A DNA stretch of 64,000 nt from NCBI RefSeq assembly GCF_030818075.1, contig NZ_JAUSZZ010000001.1, positions 2,356,001 to 2,420,000 of the forward strand, read 5' to 3'. Source of the stretch: Microbacterium proteolyticum. GTDB lineage: Bacteria; Actinomycetota; Actinomycetes; Actinomycetales; Microbacteriaceae. Below, piece by piece: positions 41,848 through 53,977 of the stretch. The stretch's first letter is position 1. Each line of letters begins with the position of its first letter. A program made the translations under genes and the position numbers. The notes under the pieces were generated by a model that was not told the origin of the DNA, did no database searches, and saw nothing but the letters and a program-made list of their open reading frames with translations.

Positions 41848-43314
41848 TTAGGCGGGCAGGAGGCCGATGGCGACATCGGTCGGGCGCACCGGTGCCGGCA
41901 GCACCGTCTCGCCCATGAGGAACGTGTCGACCTCGGCGGCGGCCGCGCGGCCCTCGGCGATGGCCCACACGATGAGGGACTGACCGCGCCCGGCGTCGCC
42001 GGCGACGAACACCCCCGGGGTGGTGGTGGCGTAGGTCGCGTCGCGCTCCACGTTTCCGCGGTTCGTGAACTGCGTGTCGAGCTGGCTCTCGAGGTGCTCG
42101 CGCTCCGGGCCGGTGAAGCCCATGGCGATGAGCACCAGGTCGGCCGGGATCTCGCGCTCGGTGCCGCTCTTGGGGACGCGACGCCCGTCGACGTACTCGG
42201 TCTCGGCCACGCGCAGCGCGCGCACCTCGCCCGCGGCGTTGCCGAGGAACTCCACGGTCGAGGCCAGGAACGTGCGCTCCCCGCCCTCTTCGTGCGCCGA
42301 GGCCATCTCGAACAGGTTCGGCATCATGGGCCAGGGCTGCTCGGCCGGGCGCTCCGACGGGGGCTGCTTGCCGATCGCGAGGTTCGTCACGCTCAGCGCG
42401 CCCTGACGGTGCGCCGTGCCGATGCAGTCGGCGCCGGTGTCGCCGCCGCCGATGACGACGACGTGCTTGCCCTCGGCCGTGATCTGCTGCGGGATCTGAT
42501 CGCCGGCGACGGCCTTGTTGCCCTCGACGAGGTACTCCATGGCGAAGTGCACGCCGTCGAGGTCGCGGCCGGGGATGGGCAGGTCGCGCGGCACGGTGGC
42601 GCCGGTGGCGACCACCACGGCGTCGTAGCGCGCACGGAGGTCGCTCCACGAGATGTCCTTGCCGATCTCGACGCCCGCGCGGAAGCGCGTACCTTCGGCC
42701 TGCATCTGCCGCAGGCGCAGCTCGAGGTGGCGCTTCTCCATCTTGAAGTCCGGGATGCCGTAGCGCATGAGCCCGCCGATGCGGTCGTCGCGTTCGAACA
42801 CCGCCACGGTGTGACCGGCGCGCGTGAGCTGCTGGGCCGCTGCGAGGCCGGCCGGGCCCGACCCGACCACGGCGACCGTCTTACCGGTCAGGCGCTCCGG
42901 CGGCTCGGGCTCGACCCAGCCGTTCGAGAACGCCTCGTCGATGATCGAGACCTCGACCTGCTTGATCGTCACCGGAGGCTGGTTGATCCCCAGCACGCAC
43001 GAGCTCTCGCACGGTGCCGGGCACAGGCGCCCGGTGAACTCCGGGAAGTTGTTGGTCGCGTGCAGCCGCTCGATCGCCGCGCGGCCCTCGCCGCGCCACG
43101 TCAGGTCGTTCCACTCGGGGATGAGGTTCCCCAGCGGGCAGCCCTTGTGGCAGAACGGGATGCCGCAATCCATGCAGCGTCCGGCCTGGCGCTTGATGAC
43201 GGCCGAATCCCCCGGCTCGTACACCTCTTTCCAGTCCATGATGCGCACGGGCACCGGACGACGCTTCGGGAGCTCGCGCTCCGTGGTCTTGAGAAAACCC
43301 TTCGGGTCAGCCAC
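41848..43314 (-). CDS. gltD: glutamate synthase (NADPH) small subunit
   Basis: A 488-residue flavoprotein that passes electrons from NADPH to GltB for the conversion of glutamine and 2-oxoglutarate to two glutamates. The N-terminus has two cysteine clusters for 4Fe-4S centres ([14 protein letters not shown] and [10 protein letters not shown]). The FAD-binding motif [13 protein letters not shown] and the NADPH-binding motif GGGDTGADC follow. The GTG at 43314 overlaps the gltB stop by eight bases. A GGCCGATCGGCC palindrome near 41828 lies just past its stop and may aid termination. Confidence 0.97.
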   Translation of the reverse strand: MADPKGFLKTTERELPKRRPVPVRIMDWKEVYEPGDSAVIKRQAGRCMDCGIPFCHKGCPLGNLIPEWNDLTWRGEGRAAIERLHATNNFPEFTGRLCPAPCESSCVLGINQPPVTIKQVEVSIIDEAFSNGWVEPEPPERLTGKTVAVVGSGPAGLAAAQQLTRAGHTVAVFERDDRIGGLMRYGIPDFKMEKRHLELRLRQMQAEGTRFRAGVEIGKDISWSDLRARYDAVVVATGATVPRDLPIPGRDLDGVHFAMEYLVEGNKAVAGDQIPQQITAEGKHVVVIGGGDTGADCIGTAHRQGALSVTNLAIGKQPPSERPAEQPWPMMPNLFEMASAHEEGGERTFLASTVEFLGNAAGEVRALRVAETEYVDGRRVPKSGTEREIPADLVLIAMGFTGPEREHLESQLDTQFTNRGNVERDATYATTTPGVFVAGDAGRGQSLIVWAIAEGRAAAAEVDTFLMGETVLPAPVRPTDVAIGLLPA

Positions 43315-46300
43315 CCGTCACCTCCAGAATGCGCTTCCAGACGACGTCGCCGTCGGGGTCGAGCCCCTCCGTGACCGCCTCCTGGCGGGTCTGCAGCACC
43401 GCGGCGTAGTCGCGCGGCAGCACCCGGACGAAGTTGTCCACCTCGGTCTCGAAGTCGTCGAGCAGACGACGGGCGAGGGTGGAATCGGTCTCCGCGACGT
43501 GCTTCTCGAGCAGGTCGCGCAGGATCTCGGCATCCCCGGATCCGAGTTCGCCCAGGACGAGCTCGCCGGATGCCATGGCCTCGCGGTTCACCTTGTCGCG
43601 GTCGAGGCGGTAGACGTAGGCCTGCCCGCCCGACATGCCGGCGCCGAGGTTGCGACCCGTGGCGCCGAGGATCACGGCCAGGCCACCGGTCATGTACTCC
43701 AGCGCGTGGTCGCCCACGCCCTCGACCACCGCAGTGGCACCGGAGTTGCGCACGAGGAAGCGCTCGCCCACGACGCCGCCGAGGAACATCTGCCCCTGGG
43801 TGGCTCCGTAGCCGATGACGTTGCCGGCGATGACGTTCTCGGATGCCGGGAACGTCGACCCGCGCGGGGGACGCACCACGATGGTGCCGCCCGACAAGCC
43901 CTTGCCGACGTAGTCGTTCGAGTCGCCCTCGAGGCGCAGCGTGATGCCGGCCGGCATGAACGCGCCGAACGACTGACCGGCGGAACCGGTCAGGCGCACG
44001 TCGATCGAGTTCTCGGGCAGGCCGTGCTCGCCCCGCGCCTTGGTGACGTGGTGGCCGAGCATCGTCCCCACCGCGCGGGCGGTGTTGCGGATCGGCAGGT
44101 CGATGGTCAGCTGGCCGCCGTGCGCGATCACGTCCTGCGCGCGTTCGATCAGCTGCACGTCGAAGTGCTCGTCGAGCTCGTGGTTCTGGCTGCGGCCGTG
44201 TCGGCGCGGCTCGTCGTCGGCGAAACGGGGGCCCTCGAGGATCGGCGCGAGGTTGAGGCCTCGTGCCTTCCAGTGCTGGATCGCCTCATTGGCATCCAGC
44301 AACTCGGAGCGTCCGACGATCTCGTCGATCGAGCGGTAGCCCAGGGCTGCGAGGTACTCGCGCACCTCCTGCGCGATGAACTCCATGAAGTTCACGATGT
44401 ACTCGGCCTTGCCGGTGAAGCGCGAACGCAGAACCGGGTTCTGCGTGGCGACACCCACCGGGCACGTGTCGAGGTGGCAGACGCGCATCATGATGCAGCC
44501 CGAGACCACCAGCGGGGCGGTCGCGAAGCCGAACTCCTCGGCGCCGAGCAGTGCGCCGATGATGACGTCGCGGCCGGTCTTCATCTGACCGTCGACCTGC
44601 ACCACGACGCGGTCGCGCATGCCGTTGAGCATGAGCGTCTGCTGCGTCTCGGCGAGGCCCAGCTCCCACGGCGTGCCGGCGTGCTTGAGCGAGTTCATCG
44701 GGCTCGCGCCCGTGCCGCCGTCTTGACCGGACACCAGGATGACATCGCTCAGCGCTTTGGCCACACCGGCCGCGACCGCGCCGATGCCCGACTGGCTGAC
44801 GAGCTTGGTGTGGATCCGGGCCTTGGGGTTGGCGCGCTTGAGGTCGAAGATCAGCTGCTTGAGGTCTTCGATCGAGTAGATGTCGTGGTGCGGCGGCGGC
44901 GAGATGAGCCCGACGCCCGCGGTCGCGTGACGCGTGCGCGCCACCCACGGGTACACCTTGGTCGGCGGCAGCTGACCGCCCTCGCCGGGCTTGGCGCCCT
45001 GGGCGAGCTTGATCTGGATGTCGTCGGCCTCGGTGAGGTACAGGCTCGTGACGCCGAAGCGACCGGATGCCACCTGCTTGATGGCGCTGCGACGCGTGGG
45101 GTCGAGAAGACGGTCGACGTCTTCGCCGCCCTCACCGGTGTTGCTCTTGCCGCCGATCTGGTTCATCGCCACGGCGAGAACCTCGTGCGCCTCCTGCGAG
45201 ATCGAGCCGTAGCTCATCGCGCCGGTCGAGAAGCGCTTGACGATCGCCGAGACGGGCTCGACCTCGTCGATCGGCACCGCGGGACGCAGACCCGTGCGCA
45301 GGCCGAAGAGGCCGCGGAGCGTCTTCAGCTCGTGCGCCTGATCGTCGATCAGCTGCGTGTACTCGCGGAAGATGTCGTAGCGGCGCTCGCGCGTGGCGTG
45401 CTGCAGGCGGAACACCGTGTCGGGGTTGAACAGGTGCGGGGCGCCGTCTCGGCGCCACTGGTACTCGCCGCCCGTCCAGAGGCGCTCGTGCGCCCGGGCT
45501 GCGGCATCCTCGGGGTAGGCGTACTCGTGGCGCGCGGCGTTCTCGGCCGCGATGACGTCGAGGCCCACACCGCCGAGCTTGCTCTCGGTGCCGGTGAAGT
45601 ACGCGTCGACGAACTCGCGCGACAGGCCGACGGCTTCGAACACCTGGGCGCCGGCGTACGACGACACCGTGGAGATGCCCATCTTCGACATGATCTTCAG
45701 CACGCCCTTGCCGAGCGCGTAGATCAGGTTCTTGACCGCCTTCTCGGGGGTGACGCCGGTGATGAAGCCCGCACGGACGAGGTACTCCACGGTCTCCATG
45801 GCGAGGTACGGGTTGACCGCCGACGCGCCGTAGCCGATCAGCGTCGCCACGTGATGCACCTCGCGCACGTCACCGGCCTCGACTACGAGACCCACCTTCA
45901 TGCGGGTCTCTTTGCGGATGAGGTGGTGGTGCACGGCGGCGATCATGAGCAGCGACGGGATGGGCGCCAGGTCTTTGTTCGAGTCGCGGTCGCTGAGCAC
46001 GATGAACTCGGCACCGTCTTCGATGGCCGCGTCGACCTCGGAGCACATCTGCGTGAGGCGCTTCTGAAGCCCCTTGTGTCCGGCCTCCACGCGGTAGAGA
46101 CCGCGGATCGTCACCGACGACCGACCCGGGAGGGCGGTGTCGATGTGCTGGATCTTGGCGAGCTCGTCGTTGTCGATCACCGGGAAGTCGAGCGTCACGG
46201 TGCGGGTGTGGTCGGGTCCCCAGTCGAGCAGGTTCCGCTCGGGTCCGAGCCCCAGCGACAGCGAGGTGACGACCTCTTCGCGGATCGAGTCCAGCGGTGG

Positions 46301-47884
46301 GTTGGTGACCTGCGCGAACTGCTGCGAGAAGTAGTCGAACAGCAGGCGCGGGCGGTCGCTGAGCACGGCGACGGGCGCGTCGCTGCCCATGGCGCCGAGC
46401 GGCTCTGCGCCGCCCTGACCCATCGGGGTGAGCAGGATGCGCACCTCTTCTTCGGTGTAGCCGAAGGTGCGCTGGCGCCGCGTGATCGAGGCGATCGGGT
46501 GCACGATGTGCTCGCGCTCGGGCAGCTCGCTGAGCTTGACGCGGCCCTTGTCGAGCCACTCCTGCCAGGGCTGCGCCGCCGCGAGGCCGGCCTTGATCTC
46601 TTCGTCCTCGACGATGCGACCCTCGGCGGTGTCGACGAGGAACATCCGGCCGGGCTGCAGGCGGCCGCGGCGCTTGATGCGCTCGGGCGCGAAGTCGAGC
46701 ACGCCGGTCTCGGAGCCGATGACGACGAGGCCGTCGGTGGTCTCGGTCCACCGGCCGGGGCGCAGGCCGTTGCGGTCGAGGGTGGCGCCGACGAGCGTGC
46801 CGTCGGTGAAGATGAGGGCGGCAGGGCCGTCCCAGGGCTCCATCTGCATGGAGTGGTAGTCGTAGAACGCCCGCAGGTCGGGGTCGATCGACGCCTGCTT
46901 CTCGTACGCCTCGGGAACCATCATGAGGATGGCGTGCGGCAGGCTCCGCCCGGTGAGCGTCAGCAGCTCGAGCACCTCGTCGAAGGATGCCGAGTCGCTC
47001 GCGCCCTCGGTGCAGATCGGCAGCAGCGGACGCACGTCGCCGATGAGCTCGGACTCCAGCTGCGACTGACGAGCCCGCATCCAGTTGCGGTTGCCCTTGA
47101 CGGTGTTGATCTCGCCGTTGTGCGCGAGCATGCGCAGGGGCTGCGCGAGCGGCCACGACGGGAACGTGTTGGTCGAGTAGCGCGAGTGCACGACGGCCAG
47201 CTCGGACGCGAACCGCTCGTCCTGCAGGTCGGGGTAGAACGGCTCGAGCTGGAGCGTCGTCACCATGCCCTTGTAGCCGAGCGTGCGGCTGGACAGCGAC
47301 ACGAAGTAGGCCTCGAGCTCGCGGCGCGCGCGCTTGCGCAGCCGGTACACCCGGCGGTCGAGTGCGATGCCCGACAGCGCGGGTTGCTCGCCCACGGCGG
47401 GGCGCGAGACGAAGAGCTGCTCGAAGGCGGGCCGCGCGTCGTACGCGAGCTTGCCGAGGTTCTCGGGCTCGACGGGGACCTCACGCCATCCGAGCACCTC
47501 GAGGTTCTCGTGACGGGCGATCTCTTCGATCCCCGCCTTCATGGCGGAACGCTCGTCGTGACCGAGCGGCAGGAACACCATGCCGGCGGCGTACTCCCCC
47601 ACCGGCGGCAGGTCGAAGTCGACGACCGCGCGCAGGAACGCGTCGGGCATCTGCGTGAGGATGCCGGCGCCGTCACCGGTACCCGCGTCGGAGCCGATGG
47701 CACCGCGGTGCTCGAGGTTGCGCAGCGCCGTCAGCGCCAGATCGATGATGTCGTGACCGGCTTCGCCGCGGAGAGTGGCGACCATGGCGAGGCCACAGGC
47801 GTCCTTCTCGAACGACGGGTCATACATTCCCTGTCGGGCCGGGAACGAGCCTCCGACAGTGTCGGAACGCAGGCTGGAAGCCAT
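43307..47884 (-). CDS. gltB: glutamate synthase large subunit
   Basis: A 1525-residue enzyme. The N-terminal glutaminase domain is made as a precursor: the catalytic Cys ([12 protein letters not shown]) is residue 30, so a 29-residue propeptide is removed. The central and FMN-binding synthase domains ([40 protein letters not shown]) follow. The 3Fe-4S cysteines are in [17 protein letters not shown]. The C-terminal beta-helix domain has repeated Gly motifs. I chose the ATG at 47884, nine bases after GAGG; another ATG lies at 47899 with a poorer site. It is followed by an overlapping gltD and preceded by lgt after 52 bases. Confidence 0.96.
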   Translation of the reverse strand: MASSLRSDTVGGSFPARQGMYDPSFEKDACGLAMVATLRGEAGHDIIDLALTALRNLEHRGAIGSDAGTGDGAGILTQMPDAFLRAVVDFDLPPVGEYAAGMVFLPLGHDERSAMKAGIEEIARHENLEVLGWREVPVEPENLGKLAYDARPAFEQLFVSRPAVGEQPALSGIALDRRVYRLRKRARRELEAYFVSLSSRTLGYKGMVTTLQLEPFYPDLQDERFASELAVVHSRYSTNTFPSWPLAQPLRMLAHNGEINTVKGNRNWMRARQSQLESELIGDVRPLLPICTEGASDSASFDEVLELLTLTGRSLPHAILMMVPEAYEKQASIDPDLRAFYDYHSMQMEPWDGPAALIFTDGTLVGATLDRNGLRPGRWTETTDGLVVIGSETGVLDFAPERIKRRGRLQPGRMFLVDTAEGRIVEDEEIKAGLAAAQPWQEWLDKGRVKLSELPEREHIVHPIASITRRQRTFGYTEEEVRILLTPMGQGGAEPLGAMGSDAPVAVLSDRPRLLFDYFSQQFAQVTNPPLDSIREEVVTSLSLGLGPERNLLDWGPDHTRTVTLDFPVIDNDELAKIQHIDTALPGRSSVTIRGLYRVEAGHKGLQKRLTQMCSEVDAAIEDGAEFIVLSDRDSNKDLAPIPSLLMIAAVHHHLIRKETRMKVGLVVEAGDVREVHHVATLIGYGASAVNPYLAMETVEYLVRAGFITGVTPEKAVKNLIYALGKGVLKIMSKMGISTVSSYAGAQVFEAVGLSREFVDAYFTGTESKLGGVGLDVIAAENAARHEYAYPEDAAARAHERLWTGGEYQWRRDGAPHLFNPDTVFRLQHATRERRYDIFREYTQLIDDQAHELKTLRGLFGLRTGLRPAVPIDEVEPVSAIVKRFSTGAMSYGSISQEAHEVLAVAMNQIGGKSNTGEGGEDVDRLLDPTRRSAIKQVASGRFGVTSLYLTEADDIQIKLAQGAKPGEGGQLPPTKVYPWVARTRHATAGVGLISPPPHHDIYSIEDLKQLIFDLKRANPKARIHTKLVSQSGIGAVAAGVAKALSDVILVSGQDGGTGASPMNSLKHAGTPWELGLAETQQTLMLNGMRDRVVVQVDGQMKTGRDVIIGALLGAEEFGFATAPLVVSGCIMMRVCHLDTCPVGVATQNPVLRSRFTGKAEYIVNFMEFIAQEVREYLAALGYRSIDEIVGRSELLDANEAIQHWKARGLNLAPILEGPRFADDEPRRHGRSQNHELDEHFDVQLIERAQDVIAHGGQLTIDLPIRNTARAVGTMLGHHVTKARGEHGLPENSIDVRLTGSAGQSFGAFMPAGITLRLEGDSNDYVGKGLSGGTIVVRPPRGSTFPASENVIAGNVIGYGATQGQMFLGGVVGERFLVRNSGATAVVEGVGDHALEYMTGGLAVILGATGRNLGAGMSGGQAYVYRLDRDKVNREAMASGELVLGELGSGDAEILRDLLEKHVAETDSTLARRLLDDFETEVDNFVRVLPRDYAAVLQTRQEAVTEGLDPDGDVVWKRILEVTGG

Positions 47885-47936
47885 ATCAACCGTCCTCATG
47901 TTGATGCTTCGGATGGGACGACGTCGGCCCAGGAGA

Positions 47937-48941
47937 TTAGTTCGTGGCGGGGCTGCTTGTGGCGCTCGTGCCGACAGTGGCGTTCGTCGCGGGCGGCTCA
48001 CTCACATCGACGAAGTCAGAGGGGTCGCCTGAGTCTACAGCCCGCGGAGCCTTGGACTCGCGCCCGGGCGCATACGGCGAGGGCTCGAGACCGTGGTGGC
48101 GACGCGATTGGACGACGAAGATGACGATGCCGAGCACGACGCCGAAGATCGCAGCCCACACGTTCGTGCGGAGACCGAGAATGATGTCGCTGGGGTCGAC
48201 ACGGATGGATTCCCAGACGATACGGCCCGCGGAGTACCACACGAGGTAGATCGCGAACTGCTTGCCCCACTGCAGGGTGAAGCGCGAGCCGGCCCACAGG
48301 ATGACGGCCGCACCGAGCAGATTCCAGATGACCTCGTACAGGAAAGTCGGCTGGAAAAGCGTGCCCGATGGCAGTCCGACGGGGATGGCCGGGTTGCCCG
48401 AGGCGATCTCCAGGCCCCAGGGCAGGTCGGTGGGCTGACCGAACAGCTCCTGGTTGAACCAGTTGCCGAAGCGGCCGAGGGCCTGGGCGATGATGAGGCC
48501 GGGGGCCACGGCATCCGCGAAGGTCCAGAAGCGGATGCCGGTCCACTTGCAGCCCAGGATGGCGCCGATCGCGCCACCGATCAGGGCGCCGTAGATGGCG
48601 ATGCCGCCCTCCCAGACCGCCCACACCGAGCCCGGCTGGGTGATGTTCCACGGGTTGGAGCCCGGCCCGAAGTAGAAGCCGAGGTGCGTGACCACGTGGT
48701 AGATGCGCGCCACGATGATGGCGATCGGGATGGCCAGCAGGCAGATGTCGATGACGACCCACTTCTCGGCTCCTCGACGCGTCAGACGCGCGTTGGTGAG
48801 GAAGACCGCCACGATGATGCCCGCGATGATGCAGAGGGCATAGAAGTGGATGCGGAGGGGACCCAGGTCGACGTACGAGATCGTCGGGCTCGGGATGCTG
48901 GCGAGCACGCCGGAGGCGGCGCTCGAGAGGGCGAACGTCAT
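47937..48941 (-). CDS. lgt: prolipoprotein diacylglyceryl transferase
   Basis: A 334-residue membrane enzyme that adds diacylglycerol to the lipobox Cys of prolipoproteins. Seven hydrophobic helices are visible. Signature parts are [43 protein letters not shown] and the Lgt motif [18 protein letters not shown], whose Arg and Asn bind phosphatidylglycerol. The C-terminal ~45 residues are polar and disordered. The start at 48941 (MTFALSS) is set by TAGACT seven bases upstream. The FKBP lipoprotein in this window is a likely client. Confidence 0.96.
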   Translation of the reverse strand: MTFALSSAASGVLASIPSPTISYVDLGPLRIHFYALCIIAGIIVAVFLTNARLTRRGAEKWVVIDICLLAIPIAIIVARIYHVVTHLGFYFGPGSNPWNITQPGSVWAVWEGGIAIYGALIGGAIGAILGCKWTGIRFWTFADAVAPGLIIAQALGRFGNWFNQELFGQPTDLPWGLEIASGNPAIPVGLPSGTLFQPTFLYEVIWNLLGAAVILWAGSRFTLQWGKQFAIYLVWYSAGRIVWESIRVDPSDIILGLRTNVWAAIFGVVLGIVIFVVQSRRHHGLEPSPYAPGRESKAPRAVDSGDPSDFVDVSEPPATNATVGTSATSSPATN

Positions 48942-48948
48942 GCGAAAG

Positions 48949-48954
48949 AGTCTA
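48949..48954 (-). promoter_or_regulatory. -10 hexamer TAGACT of lgt, beginning with the trpA stop codon
   Basis: TAGACT on the minus strand includes the TAG stop codon of trpA and ends seven bases before the lgt ATG. This gives lgt, and perhaps gltBD behind it, its own leaderless promoter inside the his-trp block. Confidence 0.55.
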
Positions 48955-49739
48955 GGCGCGCCGCGCGGTACCGGCGGACAGCTCCCGGGCGAGGGTCGAC
49001 AGGGCGTCGACGCCGCCGTCGCGGAGCGCCTTGACCAGCGCCGTGCCCACGATCGCGCCGTCGGCGTACTCGGCGACGCCCGCGACCTGCTCGGCATTGG
49101 AGATGCCGATGCCCACGCACGCGTGCGTGGCTCCGAACGCGCGCAGACGCTCGACGAGGGCGCGAGCCGCGGCATCCAGGGACGCCCGCTCCCCCGTGAT
49201 GCCCATCGTCGACACCGTGTAGACGAATCCCGTCGACGCGTCGACGATCATGCGCAGCCGCTCGTCGCTCGAGGTCGGGGCGGCGAGGAAGACGCGATCC
49301 AGGCCCGTGCGCTCGCTCGCGGCGATCCACGCCTCACCAGCGTCGGGGGTGATGTCGGGCGTGATGAGGCCGGCTCCGCCCGCCGCGACGAGCTCGTCGG
49401 CGTAGCGGTCGACGCCGTACTGCTCCACGAGGTTCCAGTACGTCATGACGAGGATCGGCACGTCGGTGCGCGCGGTGACCTCGCGGATGATGGTGAACAG
49501 GTCGCGCATGCGGAAGCCGTTCGCGAGCGCCGTCTGCGTGGCCTCCTGGATGACGAGGCCGTCCATGACGGGGTCGCTGTACGGCGGGCCGAGCTCGATC
49601 ACGTCGGCGCCCGCCTCGGCGAGGCCGACGATCGCCTCGACGCTGGTGGCGACGTCGGGGTATCCGGCCGGCAGGTAGCCGACGAATGCGCTGCGACCGG
49701 CCTCGTGGGCGGCGTCGATGGCGGCGGAGACGCGCGAAC

Positions 49740-49743
<4 letters not shown>
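48952..49743 (-). CDS. trpA: tryptophan synthase alpha subunit
   Basis: A 263-residue TIM-barrel enzyme that cleaves indole-3-glycerol phosphate to indole and glyceraldehyde 3-phosphate, channelling indole to Trp[12 protein letters not shown] and [17 protein letters not shown] carry the catalytic Glu and Asp, and [29 protein letters not shown] forms the phosphate site. The GTG at 49743 overlaps the trpB stop (GTGA), which couples their translation. lgt begins 11 bases after its end. Confidence 0.97.
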
Positions 49744-51079
<1,336 letters not shown>

Positions 51080-51083
<4 letters not shown>

Positions 51084-51856
51084 GTCGTCTCCTGGAGGAA
51101 AGCGCGGAGCGTTGCGACGGGATCACCGGTGACGAGCGCCTCGCCGACGAGCACGACGTCGGCGCCGGCGGCGCGGTAGTGCGCGACGTCGGCGGGGGTC
51201 AGCACCGCCGATTCGGCGATCTTGACCGCGTCCGCGGGGAAGCGATCGGCGAGCGACCCGAACAGGTCGCGGTCGAGTTCGAACGTCGACAGGTTCCGGG
51301 CGTTGACGCCGATGAGCTTCGCGCCGATGTCGGCGGCACGTTCGAGCTCGTCGGCGGAGTGCGTCTCGACGAGGGCGGTCATGCCCAGCTCGCCGGTGAG
51401 GGTGTACAGCTCGCTCAGTGTCTTCTGGTCGAGCGCGGCGACGATGAGCAGCACCAGGTCGGCACCCGACGCGCGGGCCTCGAGCACCTGGTACGGCGTC
51501 GCGAGGAAGTCCTTGCGCAGCACGGGAACCGACACGGAGGCACGGACGGCCTCGAGATCGGCGAGACTGCCCTTGAACTTGCGGCCCTCGGTGAGCACCG
51601 AGATGGCCGACGCGCCGCCCTCCTCGTACAGGCGCGCCTGCAGAGCGGGGTCGGGGATACTCGCCAGATCGCCGCGCGAGGGGCTCGCGCGCTTGACCTC
51701 GGCGATGATCTTCACCCGGTCGGCGGGGGCCAGTGCGGCCAGCGCATCGCGCGCGGGCGTCTGCGCGAGCGCGTCGCGCTCGACGTCGGCGGGAGAGCGC
51801 GACGCGGCGCGCTGCTCGGCATCTTCCACCGCTCCGGCCGTGAGATCGGCCAGCAC
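51080..51856 (-). CDS. trpC: indole-3-glycerol phosphate synthase
   Basis: A 258-residue TIM-barrel enzyme that decarboxylates and cyclises carboxyphenylaminodeoxyribulose phosphate to indole-3-glycerol phosphate. The catalytic Lys is in [14 protein letters not shown], and [24 protein letters not shown] and [15 protein letters not shown] follow. I chose the GTG at 51856, two bases after the stop of the HGxxPAAW gene; the frame is open further up but without homology. It overlaps trpB. Together with trpB and trpA it supplies the last three chemical steps of tryptophan synthesis. Confidence 0.95.
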
Positions 51857-51858
51857 GA

Positions 51859-52089
51859 TCAGTGCGCCTTCGGGTTGGACTTCGCGCCGTTCGCGCCGTA
51901 ACCGGCCTTGGTCATGACCCAGCCGACGATCGCACCCACGACGAGCAGGCCCACCGATGCCCACACGAGCACGGGCATGTCGAGCCAGAAGAACAGCGTG
52001 CCGAGCGTGAACGCGACGAGCATGATGATCACGGCCGTCCAGGCGGCGGGCGAGTGTCCGTGGCCGGGATCGCCGATGGGGTTGCTCAT
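51859..52089 (-). CDS. HGxxPAAW family small membrane protein
   Basis: A 76-residue protein starting MSNPIGDPGHGHSPAAWTAV, which contains the HGxxPAAW signature. Two membrane helices follow (AVIIMLVAFTLGTLFFWL and VLVWASVGLLVVGAIVGWVM), then a short basic tail. The family is found beside trpC in actinobacteria and its role is unknown; the location suggests a link to tryptophan synthesis. The ATG at 52089 follows TAAGGAG. Its own promoter lies in the 201-bp gap upstream. Confidence 0.9.
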   Translation of the reverse strand: MSNPIGDPGHGHSPAAWTAVIIMLVAFTLGTLFFWLDMPVLVWASVGLLVVGAIVGWVMTKAGYGANGAKSNPKAH

Positions 52090-52135
52090 GGGGCTCCTTA
52101 GAGTCGCGCGCGGGCGCGGGGAAAAGCGTCGACCC

Positions 52136-52141
52136 AGTCTA
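52136..52141 (-). promoter_or_regulatory. -10 hexamer TAGACT of the HGxxPAAW-trpCBA unit
   Basis: TAGACT lies 46 bases before the ATG of the HGxxPAAW gene, within the 201-bp gap that follows the Trp-associated membrane protein gene. It predicts a separate transcript for trpCBA, with a ~40-base leader and a good Shine-Dalgarno sequence. I see no leader peptide rich in Trp codons and no attenuator. Confidence 0.55.
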
Positions 52142-52290
52142 TCGAAGCGCGGGGCGCCTCCCGGTTGCGTTCGTCTCGATGTCGCGTTGACTCGCGTCGA
52201 CGACGCTCGCAGCACCGGCTCCCGCTCCGCGGCCGGCGTGCGCGAATCGTCTCACGCGCGGAAGCCGTACGGGGCGCGTGACGCCGGTGC

Positions 52291-52878
52291 TCAGGCCGTG
52301 GGGTCGTCCCCGCGGGACAGGTCGTCCCACGAGTCGATCGGGTCGTGCGGGCGACCGGCGTCGCCCCCGGCCTCGGCGGCGGTGCGGTACTTGCGGCCGG
52401 CGCCGGAGGCCCAACGCCGTGCCGTGAGGATGGTGAAGACGGATGCCGCGGCCAGCACGACCTGGGCCAGCAGCGTCACCGCGGGCCAGGGGGTCAGCGA
52501 CAGGTCGGAGACGAGGGAGGCGACGGCATCCGTTCCCGAGATGCCCGTGGCGTCGGTGACGGTGGACGCGGTCGCGGAGACGGGCGTGACGAAGAGCAGC
52601 TGAGCGGTGCCGATGCCCACCAGCGCGGCGATGAGCGCGCCCAACACGCCGAAGACGTAGCGCAGCACCGGACCGACGATCGACAGAGCCGCGCCCAGGG
52701 CGAGGGCGGCCAGGCTCAGCGGGGTGAGCACGGGCAGCGCCTCGGCGCCCGGGACGGCCAGCGTCTGTTGTGCGCCGTCGTCGAGGGTGACGTCGATCCA
52801 CGTCTGGGTCGAGGCGATGACGCCGATCGCGCCGGCCAGGAGCATCGCGTGCACCGCCGTGGAGCGGGCGCGACGCAT
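52291..52878 (-). CDS. Trp biosynthesis-associated membrane protein
   Basis: A 195-residue membrane protein with four helices: one N-terminal (AMLLAGAIGVIAST), then LTPLSLAALALGAALSIVG, YVFGVLGALIAALVGIGTAQL and AVTLLAQVVLAAASVFTI. It matches the actinobacterial family found in trp operons, whose signature is the first helix followed by a TWxDV motif (here STQTWIDVTLDD). The function is unknown. The ATG at 52878 overlaps the hisI stop. In many relatives trpE lies between hisI and this gene; here nothing does. Confidence 0.88.
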   Translation of the reverse strand: MRRARSTAVHAMLLAGAIGVIASTQTWIDVTLDDGAQQTLAVPGAEALPVLTPLSLAALALGAALSIVGPVLRYVFGVLGALIAALVGIGTAQLLFVTPVSATASTVTDATGISGTDAVASLVSDLSLTPWPAVTLLAQVVLAAASVFTILTARRWASGAGRKYRTAAEAGGDAGRPHDPIDSWDDLSRGDDPTA

Positions 52879-53216
52879 CAGTGCTCTCCTACGACCGGGT
52901 GCAGATCGTCCGCGTCGAAGCAGGTGCGATCGCCGGTGTGGCACGCGGCACCGACCTGGTCGACCTCGATGAGCAGGCTGTCGCCGTCGCAGTCGAGGCG
53001 GGCGCCCTTCACGAGCTGGATGTGCCCCGACGTGTCGCCCTTGCGCCAGTACTCCTTGCGCGAACGCGACCAGAACGTCACGCGGCCGGAAGAGAGCGTG
53101 CGGCGGAGGGCCTCGGCATCCATCCATCCGACCATCAGCACCTCGCGCGAGTCGAACTGTTGGATGACGGCGGTCACGAGCCCGTGGGCGTCGTACTTGA
53201 CGCGGTCGACGCTCAT
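52878..53216 (-). CDS. hisI: phosphoribosyl-AMP cyclohydrolase
   Basis: A 112-residue zinc enzyme that opens the purine ring of phosphoribosyl-AMP in histidine synthesis. It is a separate HisI, with HisE encoded elsewhere in the operon. [14 protein letters not shown] and [18 protein letters not shown] are conserved. The metal ligands are in [30 protein letters not shown] sequence, with Asp and three Cys residues. The gene overlaps hisF upstream and the membrane protein gene downstream by one to four bases. Confidence 0.96.
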   Translation of the reverse strand: MSVDRVKYDAHGLVTAVIQQFDSREVLMVGWMDAEALRRTLSSGRVTFWSRSRKEYWRKGDTSGHIQLVKGARLDCDGDSLLIEVDQVGAACHTGDRTCFDADDLHPVVGEH

Positions 53217-53977
53217 CGGCGCACCTCGATCCCCTCGGCGGCCATTGCGTCCTTGACCTGTCCGACCGTGAGCTGGCCGGAGTGGAAGACGGATGCCGCG
53301 AGCACGGCGTCGGCGCCGGCCTGCACGGCCGGGGCGAAGTGCTCGAGCGCCCCCGCTCCGCCCGACGCGATGACGGGCACCGCGGCGACCTGGCGCATGA
53401 GACGGACGAGCTCGAGGTCGAAACCCTGCTTGGTGCCGTCGGCGTCGATCGAGTTCACCAGCAGCTCGCCCGCGCCGCGCTCGACGGCCTCGTGGGCCCA
53501 GTCGAGGGCGTCGAGGGTGGTCTCGGTGCGGCCGCCGTGCGTGGTCACGACGAAGCCGGAGGGGGTGGATGCCGCCCGCTTCACGTCGAGCGAGAGCACG
53601 ATCACCTGTGCGCCGAAGCGGTCGGCGATCTCGTCGATCAGGGCCGGGCGCGCGATGGCGGCGGAGTTGACGCCGATCTTGTCGGCGCCGACGGCGAGCA
53701 GACGGGCGACGTCTTCGGCCGAGCGCACTCCCCCGCCGACGGTGAGGGGGATGAAGACCTGCTCCGCGGTGCGGCGCACGACGTCGTAGGTGGTCGAGCG
53801 CTCGTCGACCGTCGCCGTGACGTCGAGGAACGTGACCTCGTCGGCGCCCTGTTCGAAATAGAGCTTCGCGAGTTCGACGGGGTCGCCCATGTCGCGGAGG
53901 TCGAGGAAGTTCACGCCCTTCACGACGCGGCCGGCCGCGACGTCGAGGCACGGGATGACGCGACGCGCGAGGGTCAT
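53213..53977 (-). CDS. hisF: imidazole glycerol phosphate synthase cyclase subunit
   Basis: A 254-residue TIM barrel that, with the glutaminase HisH, makes imidazole glycerol phosphate and [22 protein letters not shown] holds the catalytic Asp near residue 11. [19 protein letters not shown] holds the second catalytic Asp. The phosphate loops are LTVGGGVRS and [13 protein letters not shown]. HisH is not encoded in the window. The ATG at 53977 overlaps the hisG stop, and the stop overlaps the hisI start. Confidence 0.97.
   Translation of the reverse strand: MTLARRVIPCLDVAAGRVVKGVNFLDLRDMGDPVELAKLYFEQGADEVTFLDVTATVDERSTTYDVVRRTAEQVFIPLTVGGGVRSAEDVARLLAVGADKIGVNSAAIARPALIDEIADRFGAQVIVLSLDVKRAASTPSGFVVTTHGGRTETTLDALDWAHEAVERGAGELLVNSIDADGTKQGFDLELVRLMRQVAAVPVIASGGAGALEHFAPAVQAGADAVLAASVFHSGQLTVGQVKDAMAAEGIEVRR

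Noticed and set aside
42824..48124. A 1766-codon plus-strand open frame opposite gltB
   Set aside because: It is antisense to gltB, which has a full set of catalytic and iron-sulfur motifs; the plus frame has none.
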